This document shows, piece after piece, positions 1 through 9,378 of a stretch of DNA of 9,916 nt (its first letter is position 1; each line of letters opens with the position of its first letter). Origin of the DNA: an uncultured Collinsella sp. (lineage in GTDB: Bacteria > Actinomycetota > Coriobacteriia > Coriobacteriales > Coriobacteriaceae); contig CABUWR010000029.1 in the NCBI GenBank assembly GCA_902495265.1, forward strand, positions 1 to 9,916. Reading direction: 5' to 3'. The notes below the pieces were generated by a model. The model was given only the letters and a program-made list of their open reading frames with translations, was not told the DNA's origin and ran no database searches. Made by a program: the position numbers and the translations under genes.

Positions 1-2
1 CA

Positions 3-1094
3 GCGAATTCGAAATTCACGTTTGAAAACTTCGTCTTCGGACCGGAGAACAGTCTTGCCTACCGATCGGCGCTCAAATTCGCCATGCTTGCAGACACGCC
101 CGGCACCTGCACGTCGCTGTTCATCTACGGCAAATCGGGCCTGGGCAAGACGCACCTGCTGCTCGCCATCAAAAACGAGCTGGCAGAGAAATCACCCGAG
201 ATCAAGGTGAAGTACGCCAACTCGCAGGCATATCTGGACGACCTGATGACGGAATTCGACCGCCAAAAGAAGAGCAACGCCCCCATTATGCAGGCGTACC
301 ACGGCGTCGACGTGCTTATCATCGATGACATCCAGAACATCATTGGCAAGCGCGCGAGCGTGGATTACTTCTTCCAGTTGATGGACGAATTTATCCGCAA
401 CAACAAGAAGGTCGTGATCGCCGCCGATCGCGCTCCCAAAGACCTTAATATGGACGAGCGCCTGACCAGCCGCTTTAATGCCGGCCTGCTGTGTCTGGTG
501 GCGGAGCCTAGCTACGAGATGAAGTACAAGATTTTGCAGCGTTATTACGAGAACACGATCGCCGCCGCGCCCGAGGCGGGCAACGACTCGCTGCTGGCGG
601 CCTACGGGGGCGACGGCGGACATCTGACCGACGCGCACTTTAAACACATGGCCGAGGTCTCGGGCACCAACATTCGCGAGCTCGAGAGCTTTTGCGAGCG
701 TTGTGCCGGCGAAGCGGGCGATCGCGAGCGCGAGGGCAGGGAGCTCACCTTTGACGACATCGACGCCATCGCCAACCAGTACTTCGACACATCGGCCAAG
801 AAGATCAATGTGCAGACGGTCCAGTCCGTCATCGAGGAGCAATACGGTGTGACGCACGAGGAACTCATTGGGCCTCGCCGCAACGCCAATATCGCCAAGG
901 CGCGCCACATCGCTATCTACCTGGCGATCGAGATGTGTGAGATGACGACGACGGCCGTGGGCGCCGAGTTTGGCAACCGCAACCACTCGACCGTCAGCAC
1001 GAGCTATAAAAAGGTTCAGAAGATGATTCAGGAAGACCGGACTGTTACCGAAGACCTCAAATCGCTGCGCGATAAAATTACACTGCGCTCGTAG
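3..1094 (+). CDS. dnaA: Chromosomal replication initiator DnaA, 5'-truncated by the window edge
   Basis: DnaA is the AAA+ ATPase that binds DnaA boxes at oriC, oligomerises and melts the origin. The frame is open from position 3 (bases 1-2 end the previous codon) to the TAG at 1092-1094, giving 363 residues: the whole AAA+ domain III and DNA-binding domain IV. Domains I and II lie upstream of the window, so the ATG at 84 is an internal methionine, not the start. The residues from position 3 (NSKFTFENFVFGPEN) match the canonical start of domain III. Visible motifs are Walker A GKSGLGKTH (129-155), Walker B VLIIDDIQ (312-335), a sensor-1-like stretch VVIAADRAP, and the box VII arginine-finger segment DERLTSRF. 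Domain IV ends with the helix-turn-helix signature NRNHSTVSTSYKKV (from 975), where most bacteria have a GGRDHTTV-like sequence. The family call is very secure; the signature differences are discussed in the findings. Confidence 0.98.
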   Translation, partial: ANSKFTFENFVFGPENSLAYRSALKFAMLADTPGTCTSLFIYGKSGLGKTHLLLAIKNELAEKSPEIKVKYANSQAYLDDLMTEFDRQKKSNAPIMQAYHGVDVLIIDDIQNIIGKRASVDYFFQLMDEFIRNNKKVVIAADRAPKDLNMDERLTSRFNAGLLCLVAEPSYEMKYKILQRYYENTIAAAPEAGNDSLLAAYGGDGGHLTDAHFKHMAEVSGTNIRELESFCERCAGEAGDREREGRELTFDDIDAIANQYFDTSAKKINVQTVQSVIEEQYGVTHEELIGPRRNANIAKARHIAIYLAIEMCEMTTTAVGAEFGNRNHSTVSTSYKKVQKMIQEDRTVTEDLKSLRDKITLRS

Positions 1095-1109
1095 GTAAAT
1101 GGACACACC

Positions 1110-1200
1110 TGTTGAAAACTTGTCGAAACGTCGGCTATAAGGTGTCAAAAACTCGAGCCACGGTGATGAAAAGTTTTGCGCAGGTTTTGAACGTGGAAAA
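1110..1200 (+). promoter_or_regulatory. Cluster of degenerate DnaA-box-like 9-mers
   Basis: Five same-orientation 9-mers resemble the complement of the DnaA box (TGTGGATAA): TGTTGAAAA at 1110-1118, TGTCGAAAC at 1121-1129, TGTCAAAAA at 1143-1151, TGATGAAAA at 1164-1172 and CGTGGAAAA at 1192-1200. The first four start 11, 22 and 21 bp apart, close to whole helical turns, so they would face the same side of the helix. Read on the other strand they match TTATCCACA at 6 or 7 of 9 positions; all differ at position 3 and four of five differ at position 6. A single match this weak would be meaningless. The clustering, shared orientation and phasing next to dnaA are the evidence. Confidence 0.5.
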
Positions 1201-1273
1201 CATACCCGGTTGCACACAGGTTCCTGTCGATTCTCTTTTTAGGGCTGACCTGCACTTTTAGGAGTAATCAACA

Positions 1274-1325
1274 GTTTCGTCAGTACTATTACTATTATTA
1301 AGATATTTATATCTATAGAAAGGTA
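1274..1325. promoter_or_regulatory. Putative DNA unwinding element with DnaA-trio-like tract
   Basis: From 1286 to 1300 the top strand reads CTA TTA CTA TTA TTA. The complementary strand read 3' to 5' is GAT AAT GAT AAT AAT, matching the DnaA-trio pattern (3'-[G/A]A[T/A]-5' repeats) described for the Bacillus subtilis origin, where DnaA filaments engage single-stranded DNA. It is followed by the dyad AGATAT-TT-ATATCT at 1301-1314 and more AT-rich DNA up to the dnaN Shine-Dalgarno. Immediately left, GTTTCGTCA (1274-1282) is the inverted complement of TGACGAAAC, one base different from the box-like 9-mer at 1121, and could be the anchoring box. Its orientation differs from that in B. subtilis, so this last point is tentative. 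Confidence 0.55.
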
Positions 1326-1332
1326 TTAAAAG

Positions 1333-2436
1333 ATGAAGTTCACCGTCAGCCAGAGCTCGCTTACACAAGCCATCGGCGTCGTTATGAAAGGCGTCGCTTC
1401 GGCATCCACCCTTCCCATTCTGTCGGGCGTGCTCGTTAAGGCACAAGACGGCATCTTGGAATTCCAGACCTCCAACTACACCATCTCGATTCGTCACCGC
1501 ATTGCGGCTCATGTCGAGGAGGAGGGCGAGATGGTGATTCCCTGCAAGATGCTCTCCAACATCACCAAGACCCTTCCCGATGCCCCGGTCACCTTTGAGC
1601 TGTCCGAGCGTCAGGTTTTGATTGGCTGCGAGAAGAGCTCTTTCCGCCTCAACACGCTCGATGCCAACGACTTTCCCGAGTTCCCGGCATACGCCATCGA
1701 GAGTGCCGTCGAGCTGCCGACCGATATCCTGTCCGAAATGGTGAGCCGCGTATGGCGCGTCACCTCGACTGACAAGGCCCGCCCCATCCTGGGTGGCGTG
1801 CACATGAAGGTCGAGAACAACACCGTGCGCCTGGTCGCGACCGACTCCTTCCGACTGGCTGTATGCGATACGCAGGTCGAGACCTCGACCCTCGAGGGTT
1901 CCTTTGAACTCAACGTGCCCGCCGACGCCTTCAACGACGCGCTGAGCATCATGGCGAGCCAGGCTACCATCATGATCGGCGCCACCGACACCCAGGTTGT
2001 CTTTGAGGCCGGCAACACCACCTACGTGTCGCGCCGCATCGAGGGCGTATATCCCAATTACAAGCAGCTCATCCCTGATTCGTGCGTGACGAGCGTCAAG
2101 ATCGACGTAGCCGCCTTTAACGCTGCCCTTAAACGTGTGGCCGTTATCGCGAGCGCCAACCCCGCTGTCAAGTTTGAGATTGACGTCGAGAACGGCCAGA
2201 TGGGCCTGTCCTCCATTTCCAACGACCAGGATCTGGCACAGGAGACGATCGATGTCGAGGCCGAGGGCGAGTCGGGCACCATCGCCTTCAACTACCACTA
2301 CATCTTTGGCTGCCTCAATGCCCTGTCCAAGGAGAAGGAGATCACGCTGGAGCTCAAGAGCTATTCGCAGGCTGGCATCTTCAAGTCCTACGACAAGATC
2401 AACTACCTGTACCTGGTCATGCCGGTACGCATCTAG
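1333..2436 (+). CDS. dnaN: DNA polymerase III beta subunit (sliding clamp)
   Basis: DnaN forms the ring-shaped homodimer that encircles DNA and tethers the replicative polymerase; it also docks many repair and replication proteins through a hydrophobic pocket. The 367-residue length fits the family, which has three structurally similar domains of about 120 residues each (here roughly 1-120, 125-245 and 250-367). Recognisable stretches are the N-terminus MKFTVSQSSL, the early TLPILSGVLV segment (E. coli has a TLPILGNLLL-like stretch) and the C-terminus YLYLVMPVRI, which matches the family's VMPMRL-type end that helps form the protein-binding pocket. The ATG at 1333 is preceded by AAAGG at 1319-1323, a modest Shine-Dalgarno about 9 bases upstream. 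recF begins 8 bases after the stop codon. No oddities are seen. Confidence 0.98.
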   Translation: MKFTVSQSSLTQAIGVVMKGVASASTLPILSGVLVKAQDGILEFQTSNYTISIRHRIAAHVEEEGEMVIPCKMLSNITKTLPDAPVTFELSERQVLIGCEKSSFRLNTLDANDFPEFPAYAIESAVELPTDILSEMVSRVWRVTSTDKARPILGGVHMKVENNTVRLVATDSFRLAVCDTQVETSTLEGSFELNVPADAFNDALSIMASQATIMIGATDTQVVFEAGNTTYVSRRIEGVYPNYKQLIPDSCVTSVKIDVAAFNAALKRVAVIASANPAVKFEIDVENGQMGLSSISNDQDLAQETIDVEAEGESGTIAFNYHYIFGCLNALSKEKEITLELKSYSQAGIFKSYDKINYLYLVMPVRI

Positions 2437-2444
2437 CGCTGCCC

Positions 2445-3551
2445 ATGACCATGTTCGCACGCGATCTTTCCGTTGCGCGCTATCGCAGCTTCGACAGTTA
2501 CCGCCTTGCCCTGAGCGACGGTGTGACAGTGCTCGCAGGCCCCAACGCGGCGGGAAAGACCAACCTCATAGAGGCGCTGCAGCTGCTGACGAGTGGCGCC
2601 TCGTTTAGGCATCCGACCGCCGCCGCGCTCGTCCACGACGGCGAGGGCTCATGCAAGGTCGAGCTGAGGCTCGAAGGCGATGGACGCGTGCTGGACATGG
2701 GGCTGAGCGTGGAAGGCGGCAAGCGTTCGTTTAGCCGCAACGGCAAGCGCTGCGCTGCGTCCGGCGTGCGCGGGGTGCTGCCGAGCGTGCTGTTTTGCCC
2801 GGACCACCTGGATATGGTCAAGCGGGGTGCCAGCGTGCGCCGCACCGCGCTTGACGACTTTGGCGTTCAGCTGAGTGCGCGCTATGCCGATCTGGCTAGT
2901 GCCTACGGGCGCTGCGTGACCCAGCGCAATGCCCTGCTCAAGGAGGCCTGGTGCTGCCGCGAGATGCTCGGCGCCTGGAACGAATCTATTGCCCGCGCCG
3001 GTTCGGCCCTGCTTGTGCATCGCCTATCCCTGCTCGACCGGCTGTCGGGCCATATGCGCGACGCCTATGGCCGCGTGGCATCCGGCGAGCCCGCCGGCGT
3101 GTCCTATGTGTCCACGCTTGGCGACTTGCCTCGCACAGAGGATCGCGATGAGCTCAGGGGCTGGGCGTATGAGCACATGCTTTCGGCGCTCGATGAGCGC
3201 GCCGACGAGGAGATCCGCCGCGGCGTGACGCTCGTCGGTCCGCATCGCGACGAGATTGAGTTTTCCGTCGCGGGCCGATCGGCCCGTTCATTTGCCAGCC
3301 AGGGCCAGCAACGAACGCTGGTGCTTGCCTGGAAGGTGGCAGAAGTGGCCGTGGCGCGCGATATCCTGGGCACCGCGCCGCTGCTGCTTTTGGACGACGT
3401 GATGAGCGAGCTCGACGCCGGGCGCCGAGGCGCTTTTCTGCAGCTGATCGGTGATGATATCCAGACAGTCATAACCACCACCAATCTGGGGTATTTTACC
3501 GATGACCTGCTTGATCGAGCCAAGGTGGTGAGCATGGGTGAGACGTGCTAA
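2445..3551 (+). CDS. recF: DNA replication and repair protein RecF
   Basis: RecF is an SMC/ABC-like ATPase that works with RecO and RecR to load RecA at single-strand gaps and to help stalled forks restart. The 368-residue protein has the expected order of motifs: Walker A GPNAAGKT at residues 32-39, the ABC-type signature SQGQQR at 285-290, and Walker B LLLLDDVMSELD with the paired acidic residues near 317-318. Between them lies the arm region with the conserved VLFCPDHLDMVKRG stretch. The start is uncertain by two codons: ATG at 2445 and ATG at 2451 are in frame and neither has a visible Shine-Dalgarno, so translation is probably coupled to dnaN, which ends at 2436. At the 3' end the gene overlaps dciA by 14 bp. 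The length and motifs look intact. Confidence 0.97.
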   Translation: MTMFARDLSVARYRSFDSYRLALSDGVTVLAGPNAAGKTNLIEALQLLTSGASFRHPTAAALVHDGEGSCKVELRLEGDGRVLDMGLSVEGGKRSFSRNGKRCAASGVRGVLPSVLFCPDHLDMVKRGASVRRTALDDFGVQLSARYADLASAYGRCVTQRNALLKEAWCCREMLGAWNESIARAGSALLVHRLSLLDRLSGHMRDAYGRVASGEPAGVSYVSTLGDLPRTEDRDELRGWAYEHMLSALDERADEEIRRGVTLVGPHRDEIEFSVAGRSARSFASQGQQRTLVLAWKVAEVAVARDILGTAPLLLLDDVMSELDAGRRGAFLQLIGDDIQTVITTTNLGYFTDDLLDRAKVVSMGETC

Positions 3552-4101
3552 TTACGAGCGCGAGAACGGAACGGTTGCCTTTGGCGGCTTTTTGGATGCC
3601 GAGCGTCAGCGCATCCTGGCGGCCGCGACACCTGAACGCCGTGCGCAGATGGAGGCTGCGGAGGAATCTCGTGCGGTCTATCGCGCCTGGAATGCGGTGT
3701 GCTCGGGCACGCGCGAGGGACGCCATGTGACGGGCCTGCGCTACCTGCCCGAGTCCAACGAACTGCTGGTGTACCTCGATTCGCCCTCATGGACGCAGGA
3801 GATGACCCTTTTGCGCGAGATTATCCGCGCGCGCATGGAGCGCGCCGGCGCGCACGTCGACGGCCTGGTGTTCAAGACGACCGCCCCCGGCCACATACCG
3901 CCCGCTGCCAAAGAGCGCCTGCGTCCGGCCGTGGCCGAGCGTCCGCCGGCTCCGCATGCCGACCTAAGCGATGCCGAGCGTGCCGAGATCGAGCACCAAG
4001 TGGCACCCATCGAGGACCAAAAACTGCGCGAGGCCCTCGAGAACGCCATGAGAGCCAGTGCCGAGTGGGCCAAGGGCGTGCAGAGCAAAAAAGAGCCTTA
4101 A
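3538..4101 (+). CDS. dciA: DciA-like helicase loader (DUF721 family)
   Basis: DciA is the ancestral bacterial loader of the replicative helicase DnaB, found where DnaC/DnaI-type loaders are absent. This 187-residue protein has the DUF721 core at about residues 47-113: VYRAWNAV with the conserved tryptophan, a hydrophobic LLVYLDSPSW strand with the family's S-x-W segment, then the amphipathic TQEMTLLREIIRARM helix and the VDGLVFKT strand. The tail at about 145-182 is charged and predicted helical, resembling the extension seen in other Gram-positive DUF721 proteins. The chosen start is GTG at 3538, inside the recF end, with AAGG at 3522-3525 as a weak, distant Shine-Dalgarno. It occupies the same place as Rv0004 in Mycobacterium tuberculosis, between recF and gyrB. 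The family is clear; the loader role is inferred from the family and the context. Confidence 0.88.
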   Translation: MRRANYERENGTVAFGGFLDAERQRILAAATPERRAQMEAAEESRAVYRAWNAVCSGTREGRHVTGLRYLPESNELLVYLDSPSWTQEMTLLREIIRARMERAGAHVDGLVFKTTAPGHIPPAAKERLRPAVAERPPAPHADLSDAERAEIEHQVAPIEDQKLREALENAMRASAEWAKGVQSKKEP

Positions 4102-4127
4102 ATCGCATCTGGTGGCCTTGTAGAGCC

Positions 4128-4157
4128 AAATACCCTCGTCCCCGAGGGTATTTTTTT
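4128..4157 (+). terminator. Intrinsic terminator after dciA
   Basis: ATACCCTCG at 4130-4138 pairs with CGAGGGTAT at 4143-4151 to form a perfect 9-bp stem with a four-base TCCC loop, extendable by two A-T pairs. It runs straight into a run of seven T (4151-4157). This closes the dnaN-recF-dciA unit and implies that gyrB has its own promoter in the next 49 bases. I could not identify a convincing -35/-10 pair there. Confidence 0.92.
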
Positions 4158-4164
4158 ACGATAA

Positions 4165-6237
<2,073 letters not shown>

Positions 6238-6248
6238 GAGGAGGTAAC

Positions 6249-8990
6249 GTGGCAGACGATATCAACAATAACGAGGGCGTGGACGAGGCCGGCGATGCCG
6301 GCATGCCCGACGATCTGAAGCGCCTGCTTGCCCGTGCTGAGCAGGGCGAGGATGGCGACCCGGACGCCTATAACCCCGATGCCGATGATGATGAGGAAGA
6401 AGACGACGACGGTGAGCTCGAGGAGAGCTTTGGCGAAGTCGACCGTGGCGCCTCGGCCGGCGAGGACATCAATGGCGGCCAGCTCCAGATTTCGGAGTTC
6501 GGCCGTGAGATGAAGCAGTCGTTCATCGAGTACTCGATGTCGGTCATCACCGCCCGCGCCCTGCCGGACGTGCGCGACGGCTTAAAGCCGGTGCACCGTC
6601 GCATCCTGTACGCAATGAACGAGAGCGGCATCTACCCCAACCGTCCGCACAAGAAGTCGGCCTGGACGGTCGGCGAAGTTATCGGTAAGTACCATCCGCA
6701 CGGCGACTCCGCGGTCTATGAGGCCATGGTCCGCCTGGCACAGTGGTTCTCCATGCGCACACCGCTTATCGATGGCCACGGTAACTTCGGCAACATCGAT
6801 GGCGACGGCGCGGCGGCTATGCGTTATACCGAGAGCCGCCTGGCTAAGCCCGCCATGGAGCTCCTGCGTGACTTGCAGAAGGACACCGTCGACTGGCAGC
6901 CCAACTACGACGAGTCGCTCGCCGAGCCTCAAGCGCTGCCCGCGCGTTTCCCCAACCTGCTGGTCAACGGCAGCCAGGGCATCGCCGTCGGCATGGCCAC
7001 TAACATCGCCCCGCATAACCTCACCGAGGCGATCGAGGCCACCTGCTACCTGATCGACAACCCCGACGCCACCGTCGACGAGCTCATGCAGATCATGCCC
7101 GGTCCGGACTTCCCCACCGGTGCCATCATCATGGGCAGTGCCGGCATTAAGCAGAGCTACGAGACCGGCCGCGGCTCCATTACCGTGCGTGCCAAGGCAC
7201 ATGTGGAGTCCACCAAGACCGGCCGTAGCCGCCTGGTCTTTACCGAGATTCCCTACATGGTCAACAAGGGCACCCTGCAGGAGAAGATCGCCCAGCTCGT
7301 CAACGACAAGCGCATCGAGGGTATCTCGGATATGCGCGATGAGTCCAACCAGAAGGGTATCCGCCTGGTCATCGAGCTCAAGAAGGGCGTCATCCCGCAG
7401 GTCGTGCTCAACAACCTGTATAAGTACACCTCGCTGCAGACGACCTTTGGCGCCAACAACCTGGCGCTTGTCAACGGCGTTCCCAAATGCCTGAGCCTGC
7501 GCGAGATGCTGCAGCACTACATCGACCACCAAGTCGACGTCGTCACCCGCCGCACCCGCTTTGACCTCAAGAAGGCCCAGGCGCGTGCCCATATCCTCGA
7601 GGGCTACCTGATGGCTCTCGACCATATCGACGAGGTCATCAGCATCATCCGCTCCTCGCAGACCGACTCCGAGGCCAGCAGCCACCTGATCGAGCGCTTT
7701 GGCTTTACGCCCGAGCAGACCACGGCCATCCTCGAGATGAAGCTGCGCCGCCTGACCGGCCTGGAGCGCGACAAGATCCAGGAAGAGCTGGACGGCTTGC
7801 GCCGCGCCATCGCCTACTACGAGGACTTGTTGGCGCACGAGGAGAAAATCCTGGGCGTCATCAAGGAAGAGATGCGCGAGATCTCCAAGAAGTTCGGCGA
7901 CAAGCGCCGCACCGAGATCAGCCATGTCGAGAAGGACCTGGACGTCGAAGATCTGATTGCCGACGAGGACATGGTCGTGACCATCACCCACACCGGCTAC
8001 GTGAAGCGCATCCCGGTGGCTGCCTACCGCGCCCAGAAGCGCGGCGGCAAGGGCGTGTCGGGCGTCAACCTTAAAGAGGACGACGTCATCGACGAGATGT
8101 TCATCGCATCCACGCACGAGTACGTGCTGTTCTTCTCGAGCAAGGGCAAGGTCTACCGCCTGAAGGTGCACGAGCTGCCGGTGGGTACGCGCCAGGCGCG
8201 CGGCACCGCGATCGTCAACCTGCTGCCCTTCGAGGAGGGCGAGAAGATCGCGAGCGTCATCAGCTGCCGCGAGTTCCCCGCCGACGAGTACCTGATGTTT
8301 GCCACCAAGAGCGGCATGGTCAAGAAGACCGTGATGAGCGTCTACGACCGTAGCCGCCGCGACGGCCTGATCGCCATCAACCTGAGGGACGACGACGCGC
8401 TGCTCGCTGTGCGTCGCGTGCGCGAGGGTGACAAGATTATCATGGCAACCACCGCGGGCAAGGCGATTATGTTCCCCGAGGACCAGGTGCGCGCCACTGG
8501 TCGCGATACCAGCGGTGTCCGCGGCATTGGCATGAAGGAAGGCGTGAGCGTTCTTGGTATGGAGATTACCAACGGTAACGGCGACCTGTTTGTCATTACC
8601 GAGCGCGGTTACGGCAAACGCACGCCGGTCTCGGATTACCCGGAGCAGAACCGCGGCGGTCAGGGTGTCTACACCATCCAGATGACCGAGCGCAAGGGCA
8701 ACCTCGCCGCCATGAAGACGGTGGGCCCGCAGCATGAGCTGTTCATCGTGACGGAGGGCGCGACGGTCATTCGCGTCAAGACCGACGAGATCAGCCAAAC
8801 CGGTCGCGCCACTCAGGGCGTCAAGATGATGACCGTCGACGATAACGACCGCATCTGCGCCGTAGCCCGCATGACAGCCGCCAAAGAGAAACCCGAAGGT
8901 GAAGGCACCGAGGCCGCAGCCGACACCGAAGAGGCCCCAGTCGATCTAGGCGACGGCAACGACATGCCAGAAGATCTCCTAGACGAGTAA
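6249..8990 (+). CDS. gyrA: DNA gyrase subunit A, with an acidic N-terminal extension
   Basis: GyrA cuts and reseals DNA and wraps it through its C-terminal beta-pinwheel. Of the 913 residues, the canonical start of the family ([20 protein letters not shown]) appears only at about 81-100, so about 80 extra residues precede it; residues 35-60 have 16 Asp/Glu out of 26. The winged-helix region follows, with [13 protein letters not shown] (147-158) covering the quinolone-determining positions: Ser154 and Glu158, as in wild-type Bacillus-type gyrases. The catalytic tyrosine is Y193 in AAMRYTE. The GyrA box QKRGGKG at 596-602 separates it from ParC, and degenerate blade repeats follow (for example NRGGQGVYT). 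The last 37 residues are acidic again. The start is GTG at 6249 with GAGGAGG at 6238-6244. Gyrase subunit identity is certain; the purpose of the extension is unknown. Confidence 0.98.
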   Translation: MADDINNNEGVDEAGDAGMPDDLKRLLARAEQGEDGDPDAYNPDADDDEEEDDDGELEESFGEVDRGASAGEDINGGQLQISEFGREMKQSFIEYSMSVITARALPDVRDGLKPVHRRILYAMNESGIYPNRPHKKSAWTVGEVIGKYHPHGDSAVYEAMVRLAQWFSMRTPLIDGHGNFGNIDGDGAAAMRYTESRLAKPAMELLRDLQKDTVDWQPNYDESLAEPQALPARFPNLLVNGSQGIAVGMATNIAPHNLTEAIEATCYLIDNPDATVDELMQIMPGPDFPTGAIIMGSAGIKQSYETGRGSITVRAKAHVESTKTGRSRLVFTEIPYMVNKGTLQEKIAQLVNDKRIEGISDMRDESNQKGIRLVIELKKGVIPQVVLNNLYKYTSLQTTFGANNLALVNGVPKCLSLREMLQHYIDHQVDVVTRRTRFDLKKAQARAHILEGYLMALDHIDEVISIIRSSQTDSEASSHLIERFGFTPEQTTAILEMKLRRLTGLERDKIQEELDGLRRAIAYYEDLLAHEEKILGVIKEEMREISKKFGDKRRTEISHVEKDLDVEDLIADEDMVVTITHTGYVKRIPVAAYRAQKRGGKGVSGVNLKEDDVIDEMFIASTHEYVLFFSSKGKVYRLKVHELPVGTRQARGTAIVNLLPFEEGEKIASVISCREFPADEYLMFATKSGMVKKTVMSVYDRSRRDGLIAINLRDDDALLAVRRVREGDKIIMATTAGKAIMFPEDQVRATGRDTSGVRGIGMKEGVSVLGMEITNGNGDLFVITERGYGKRTPVSDYPEQNRGGQGVYTIQMTERKGNLAAMKTVGPQHELFIVTEGATVIRVKTDEISQTGRATQGVKMMTVDDNDRICAVARMTAAKEKPEGEGTEAAADTEEAPVDLGDGNDMPEDLLDE

Positions 8991-9030
8991 GAGGCCCTAG
9001 CTGGTAGAAAATATCAGACCCCATATATCG

Positions 9031-9063
9031 GCGGTCGGCGCACTGCGCGCCGACCGCTTTTTT
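9031..9063 (+). terminator. Intrinsic terminator after gyrA
   Basis: GCGGTCGGCGC at 9031-9041 and GCGCCGACCGC at 9047-9057 form a perfect 11-bp GC-rich stem with a five-base ACTGC loop, followed by six T (9058-9063). It ends the gyrB-gyrA transcript 40 bases after the gyrA stop. Confidence 0.95.
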
Positions 9064-9082
9064 GACAATCTTGGGACTCGCA

Positions 9083-9218
9083 TTCGCCCCGGTCGCACGG
9101 CGGCATGTGAAGTCGATCGCGAGTTCCGCACGAGCCAGAGAGCACTTAATGTGCTCTCTGCGCGAGTCAGGACTGTCCGAGCAGGCGACTTCACATGCCG
9201 CCGTGCGACCGGGGCGAA
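9083..9218. repeat. 136-bp palindromic element with perfect 33-bp inverted arms
   Basis: The left arm 9083-9115 (starting TTCGCCCCGGTCGCACGG) is the exact reverse complement of 9186-9218 (ending CCGTGCGACCGGGGCGAA). The 70-bp interior carries a second, almost concentric hairpin: CAGAGAGCAC at 9136-9145, loop TTAAT, and GTGCTCTCTG at 9151-9160. Between the outer and inner stems the two sides are not complementary; instead they share the direct repeats CGCGAGT (9118 and 9161) and CGAGC (9131 and 9178). Open frames crossing it on both strands exist only because of the palindrome and show no protein signature. It could be a non-autonomous mobile element (MITE-like), a family of intergenic palindromes, or a structured RNA. 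A two-base CA flanks both ends, which is too short to prove target-site duplication. Confidence 0.85.
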
Positions 9219-9246
9219 CACCATCCAAAGTTTTTCAAAAAAGTTG

Positions 9247-9276
9247 TTGACGCACGCGTAACGACTCGTCTAATAT
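9247..9276 (+). promoter_or_regulatory. Promoter of the tRNA cluster
   Basis: TTGACG at 9247-9252 is a near-consensus -35, and TAATAT at 9271-9276 is a plausible -10 at an 18-bp spacing. It is preceded by an A/T-rich tract (TTTTTCAAAAAAG, 9231-9243) that could act as an UP-like element. Transcription would begin near 9283, just before the first tRNA at 9291, with a short GC-containing discriminator (CCCTTGCGCG), as is usual for stable-RNA promoters. Confidence 0.7.
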
Positions 9277-9290
9277 ATCCCTTGCGCGAT

Positions 9291-9367
9291 GGACCTGTAG
9301 CTCAGTTGGTTAGAGCGTCCGGCTGATAACCGGGAGGTCACAAGTTCGAATCTTGTCAGGTCCACCA
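9291..9367 (+). tRNA. tRNA-Ile (anticodon GAT), copy 1
   Basis: This is a complete cloverleaf including an encoded CCA. The acceptor GGACCTG pairs with CAGGTCC (9357-9363), the discriminator is A, the anticodon loop is CTGATAA with GAT at 9325-9327, and the T arm is ACAAG-TTCGAAT-CTTGT. It decodes AUC and AUU. It lies downstream of gyrA, as the Ile and Ala tRNAs do in mycobacteria, and is not within an rRNA operon in this window. Confidence 0.98.
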
Positions 9368-9378
9368 CTTTCTTTCGC

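Larger units (their letters stand above)
1095..1332. other. Putative chromosomal origin (oriC) in the dnaA-dnaN spacer
   Basis: This 238-bp non-coding gap sits between dnaA and dnaN, the usual oriC position in actinobacteria and many Gram-positives. The left half (about 1100-1230) holds several 9-mers resembling DnaA boxes, including TGTTGAAAA, TGTCGAAAC and CGTGGAAAA. The right part (about 1265-1332) is far more AT-rich than the surrounding GC-rich DNA and contains a triplet tract and an AT-rich dyad, as expected of an unwinding element. A short inverted repeat ACAGG-TT-CCTGT lies at 1216-1227. None of the boxes is a perfect TTATCCACA, so the assignment rests mainly on location and overall architecture. 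A second origin part upstream of dnaA cannot be excluded because it is outside the window. Confidence 0.75.

Noticed and set aside
84..1094. ATG at 84 as the dnaA start
   Set aside because: Conserved domain III residues continue upstream to the window edge in the same frame, so the gene begins before the window.
6687..6722. Quinolone-resistance changes in GyrA
   Set aside because: The serine at the E. coli S83 equivalent is intact (S154), and Glu at the D87 equivalent is the normal residue in many Gram-positive gyrases.
6582..8798. Very long minus-strand open frame inside gyrA, and similar ones opposite dnaA, dnaN and gyrB
   Set aside because: GC-rich genes commonly leave the antisense frame open. 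The translations are low-complexity in Val, Leu, Asp and His with no recognisable motifs, and the plus-strand genes are unambiguous.
8821..9250. Short open frames on both strands crossing the 9083-9218 palindrome
   Set aside because: They share a peptide only because the palindrome reads the same in both directions. They lack a Shine-Dalgarno and overlap the gyrA end, a terminator or the tRNA promoter.
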